Of a stretch of DNA of 64,000 nt, positions 61,982 through 64,000 are shown one piece after another. Source of the stretch: Oleiagrimonas sp. C23AA. GTDB taxonomy: Bacteria; Pseudomonadota; Gammaproteobacteria; Xanthomonadales; Rhodanobacteraceae. Made by a program: the position numbers and the translations under genes. The notes beneath the pieces were generated by a model, which did no database searches, was not told the origin of the DNA, and saw only the letters and a list, made by a program, of their open reading frames with translations. Numbering within the stretch: the first letter of the stretch is position 1; each line of letters opens with the position of its first letter. Location of the stretch: contig NZ_JAARLY010000001.1 in the NCBI RefSeq assembly GCF_011759385.1, forward strand, positions 558,001-622,000. The letters run 5' to 3'.

Positions 61982-63427
61982 TCATGGATCAATAAATGGG
62001 CCTGGACCAAAGGCGCCAGGCCAGTGGTCATCATCCAGCCCGGCCAGCTGCGTGGCCGGAGCCGGCATGCGAAGGTGGTGGAAGCGCAGGATGTTGGCGT
62101 AATTGCGGATACGGCGTATGTAGCGTACCGGTTCGTTGCCGCGCGCGTAGCCGTGTTTCAAGGTGCGGTAATACCTGGGCACGCTCAGCTTGGGCAGCAC
62201 CTGGGCAACGCTGCGCCACTGGTCCGGATTGCGCCCCAGGCGCTTGGCCAGTGCACATGCATCGCGAATATGTCCCAGCCCCACGTTGTAGGCGGCCAGG
62301 GCGAACCAGATGCGATCGGGCGGTTTGATGGCCGCCGGTAGTCGCTGTCGAAGATGGGCCAGGTATTCGGCCCCGCCGCGAATGCTGGCGCGCACGTTGA
62401 GGCGGTTCTTCACGCCCAGCTGATGGGCGGTGCGACGGGTCAGCATCATCATGCCGCGCACGCCGGTGGCGCTGGTTGCGGCCGGGTTCCAGTGCGACTC
62501 CTGGTAGGCCTGCGCGGCCAGGATGATCGGTGGCAGCTGGTATCTCGCTGCGGCCTTCAGGAACAGCGCCCGGTAGTCTGGATAGCGCTTGTCGATGCGG
62601 CGCACATAGGTGCGGATATCGACATAGTCGAATACTTTGTACGGGCTGTAATACTGGCGGTCGATGGCGGCCAGTTGCGTTCTTCCCTTGGCACTTTCCA
62701 TCCAGTCGGCGATGGCCTGGGAAAGCTCATCGGAGCCTTTGGGCATGACCCAGGCCAGCGGTTGCGCCGGGCTCAGCGCGAAGGCCACTTTCAGGTTGGG
62801 AAAATAGCGCCGGTTGATGGCCACGATGTCCGAATCGGCCACGGTGCAATCGAGCTGGCCTTTCCATACCTGGCGCAACAGCGACTCGGTACCCACGCCC
62901 TTGACCGCCGTCCAGGCCAGCGCCGGATGCTGGCGCTTCAGTGCGCGAAGGCGCGACACGTAGCTGGAATCGGCAATCACCTTCAGTGTGACGCCATCCA
63001 GATCGGCCGCGCTCTTGGGGCGCGGACCGCCGCGCCGGCACACCACCTCCTCGGTGACCTGCTGATAGTGCGGGCCAAAATCGAACTGCTCGCGGCGTGC
63101 CGTGGTCGGCGTGAGCCCGGCGGCGATCATGTCGCCTTCGCCCTTGGCCAGCGCATGCAGCAGGCCACCCACCGACGACTTGACCACGAATACCGGCTTG
63201 ACGCCCAGCGAGGCGGCAAAGTCACGGATGCGGGCGTATTCGGCGCCCATGGCGCGGTCATCGCGGCCGATGTAATAGGTGGTGGGCGCATTGCGCGTCA
63301 GCACGATCAGCGTGCCGCGCTTGTGGATGCGTGCCAGCGACCCGGGGCCGGGCGGGGCGCATCCCAGCAGGGTGGCGGCCACGCCGGTCAGCAACCAGCG
63401 CAGTGGCCGTACCGGTGTGCGCGTCAT
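61982..63427 (-). CDS. mltF: Membrane-bound lytic transglycosylase F
   Basis: A 481-residue lipoprotein (lipobox LLGC at about residue 23) with two domains. Residues about 35-260 form a periplasmic solute-binding-like (SBP_bac_3) domain, and about 295-440 the SLT lytic transglycosylase, with catalytic Glu310 in QAYQESHWNPAATS and ATGVRGMMMLT after it. This fused layout is that of MltF. It cleaves peptidoglycan to 1,6-anhydro-MurNAc products at the outer membrane. The ATG has GGAGG five or six bases upstream. Confidence 0.95.
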   Translation of the reverse strand: MTRTPVRPLRWLLTGVAATLLGCAPPGPGSLARIHKRGTLIVLTRNAPTTYYIGRDDRAMGAEYARIRDFAASLGVKPVFVVKSSVGGLLHALAKGEGDMIAAGLTPTTARREQFDFGPHYQQVTEEVVCRRGGPRPKSAADLDGVTLKVIADSSYVSRLRALKRQHPALAWTAVKGVGTESLLRQVWKGQLDCTVADSDIVAINRRYFPNLKVAFALSPAQPLAWVMPKGSDELSQAIADWMESAKGRTQLAAIDRQYYSPYKVFDYVDIRTYVRRIDKRYPDYRALFLKAAARYQLPPIILAAQAYQESHWNPAATSATGVRGMMMLTRRTAHQLGVKNRLNVRASIRGGAEYLAHLRQRLPAAIKPPDRIWFALAAYNVGLGHIRDACALAKRLGRNPDQWRSVAQVLPKLSVPRYYRTLKHGYARGNEPVRYIRRIRNYANILRFHHLRMPAPATQLAGLDDDHWPGAFGPGPFIDP

Positions 63428-63523
63428 GCGTCCCTCCCCAGGGCGACGTCCCTCAATGGACAGCCCGCACAGCCTAGGCCATGCACGCCGTCGACACCAA
63501 ATAGGCGACGCCCCCAGGCGATG

Positions 63524-64000
63524 TCAGCGGCGCTTGCCGTTGAAGGGCGGCTTGGTCAGCCAGAGCACCGGTACCAGCGCGATGAACACCCAGCCCAGCA
63601 CATGCATGATGTCGTTGAAGGACATCTGCGAGGCCTGCTGCGTGATCGAGTGATTGATCACCGCCGCCGCCTGCTGCTTGCTGTGACCCAGACTGTGCAG
63701 TGCATCGCGCGCCTGGCGGTTGTACGGAGTGATGCTCTCGGCCAGCTGCGCGTGATGCACCACGGAACGCCGATCCCACAGGAAGGTGGTGATCGAGGCA
63801 GTGAAACTGCCGCCCAGCGTGCGCAGGAAGGTGGAAAGGCCCGAGCCGGAGGCGATCTCGCTGGTTTTCAGATCCGACAGCAGAATGGTCAGCACCGGCA
63901 TGAAGAACAGCGCCACGCCCAGGCCCTGGATCAGCTGCACCATGGCGATGTGGTTGAAGTCCACCTGCGTGTTGAAGTGCGATCGCATCAGGCAGGTCAC
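63524..64000 (-). CDS. DHA2 family (EmrB-type) MFS transporter, N-terminal part beyond window
   Basis: The last 158 residues of an exporter. LIQGLGVALFFMPVLTILLS, GSGLSTFLRTLGGSFTASIT, and FNDIMHVLGWVFIALVPVLW match the corresponding C-terminal segments of the exporter at 11572-13095 nearly word for word. It continues off the right edge, so the true start is not visible. Function as for EmrB. The 96 bp between it and mltF show no terminator. Confidence 0.92.
   Translation of the reverse strand: MTCLMRSHFNTQVDFNHIAMVQLIQGLGVALFFMPVLTILLSDLKTSEIASGSGLSTFLRTLGGSFTASITTFLWDRRSVVHHAQLAESITPYNRQARDALHSLGHSKQQAAAVINHSITQQASQMSFNDIMHVLGWVFIALVPVLWLTKPPFNGKRR

Noticed and set aside
1-64000. CRISPR array, tRNA, rRNA, toxin-antitoxin or phage defence genes
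   Set aside because: No regularly spaced repeats, no cloverleaf-like sequences and no proteins of such families were recognised in either strand.

Overview
The window is GC-rich DNA from a gammaproteobacterium, most likely of the order Xanthomonadales (Rhodanobacteraceae such as Dyella, Rhodanobacter or Frateuria). This is inferred from gene content: a FabV-type enoyl reductase, Xanthomonas-like xylan control sites, many exported hydrolases and a peptide N-glycanase of the plant PNGase A family. No rRNA or tRNA was seen, so the placement rests on protein resemblance only. The DNA looks chromosomal, with one insertion sequence and no phage, plasmid, CRISPR or recognisable defence locus.

Layout. 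0-10.4 kb: a partial SDR gene, then a run of exported enzymes on the plus strand (phosphoesterase/phospholipase C type, di-haem peroxidase, beta-lactamase-fold hydrolase, M61 peptidase, PNGase A-like amidase). 10.4-14.3 kb: a divergent FMN reductase/MarR pair, a DHA2 drug exporter and an M14 peptidase beside a very AT-rich tract. 14.4-22.3 kb: a xylan side-chain locus (Gfo/Idh oxidoreductase, SGNH esterase, GH3 beta-xylosidase, GH67 alpha-glucuronidase) with two xyl-box-like operators and a strong terminator. 22.3-35.3 kb: mixed genes (serine hydrolase, HDOD, alpha/beta hydrolase, OPT transporter, GNAT), three tandem exported TonB-C-like paralogues, a polytopic membrane protein and fabV. 35.3-36.6 kb: an intact ISL3-family element inserted in the T-tract of the fabV terminator, with a perfect 8-bp target duplication. 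36.6-39.4 kb: GH29 alpha-fucosidase and GH27 alpha-galactosidase separated by a long intercistronic hairpin. 39.5-46.6 kb: a decayed soxR facing a SoxR-box promoter and MFS exporter, then a five-gene MarR-led AaeAB-type aromatic efflux operon. 46.7-54.9 kb: an Abhydrolase_10 protein, an SGNH-ABC exporter operon, wrbA and a second MarR-led efflux operon. 55-63.4 kb: stress and osmolyte genes (glucosylglycerol-phosphate phosphatase, trehalase, frameshifted hemerythrin, Hsp20, BCCT transporter, YqaE/Pmp3 peptide) and mltF. The right edge cuts a second DHA2 exporter closely related to the one at 11.6 kb.

Two themes connect the genes. One is plant or fungal polymer breakdown: xylan side chains, galactosides, fucosides, N-glycans, peptides and trehalose, with LacI-type operators at the xylan genes and trehalase. 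The other is regulator-linked efflux and redox defence: three MarR modules and one SoxR-box module. I found no clearly new multi-gene system. The best leads are the three exported double TonB-C-like paralogues, the soxR pseudogene facing an intact SoxR-type promoter, the IS in the fabV terminator, the orphan glucosylglycerol-phosphate phosphatase next to trehalase, and the SGNH-ABC operon.
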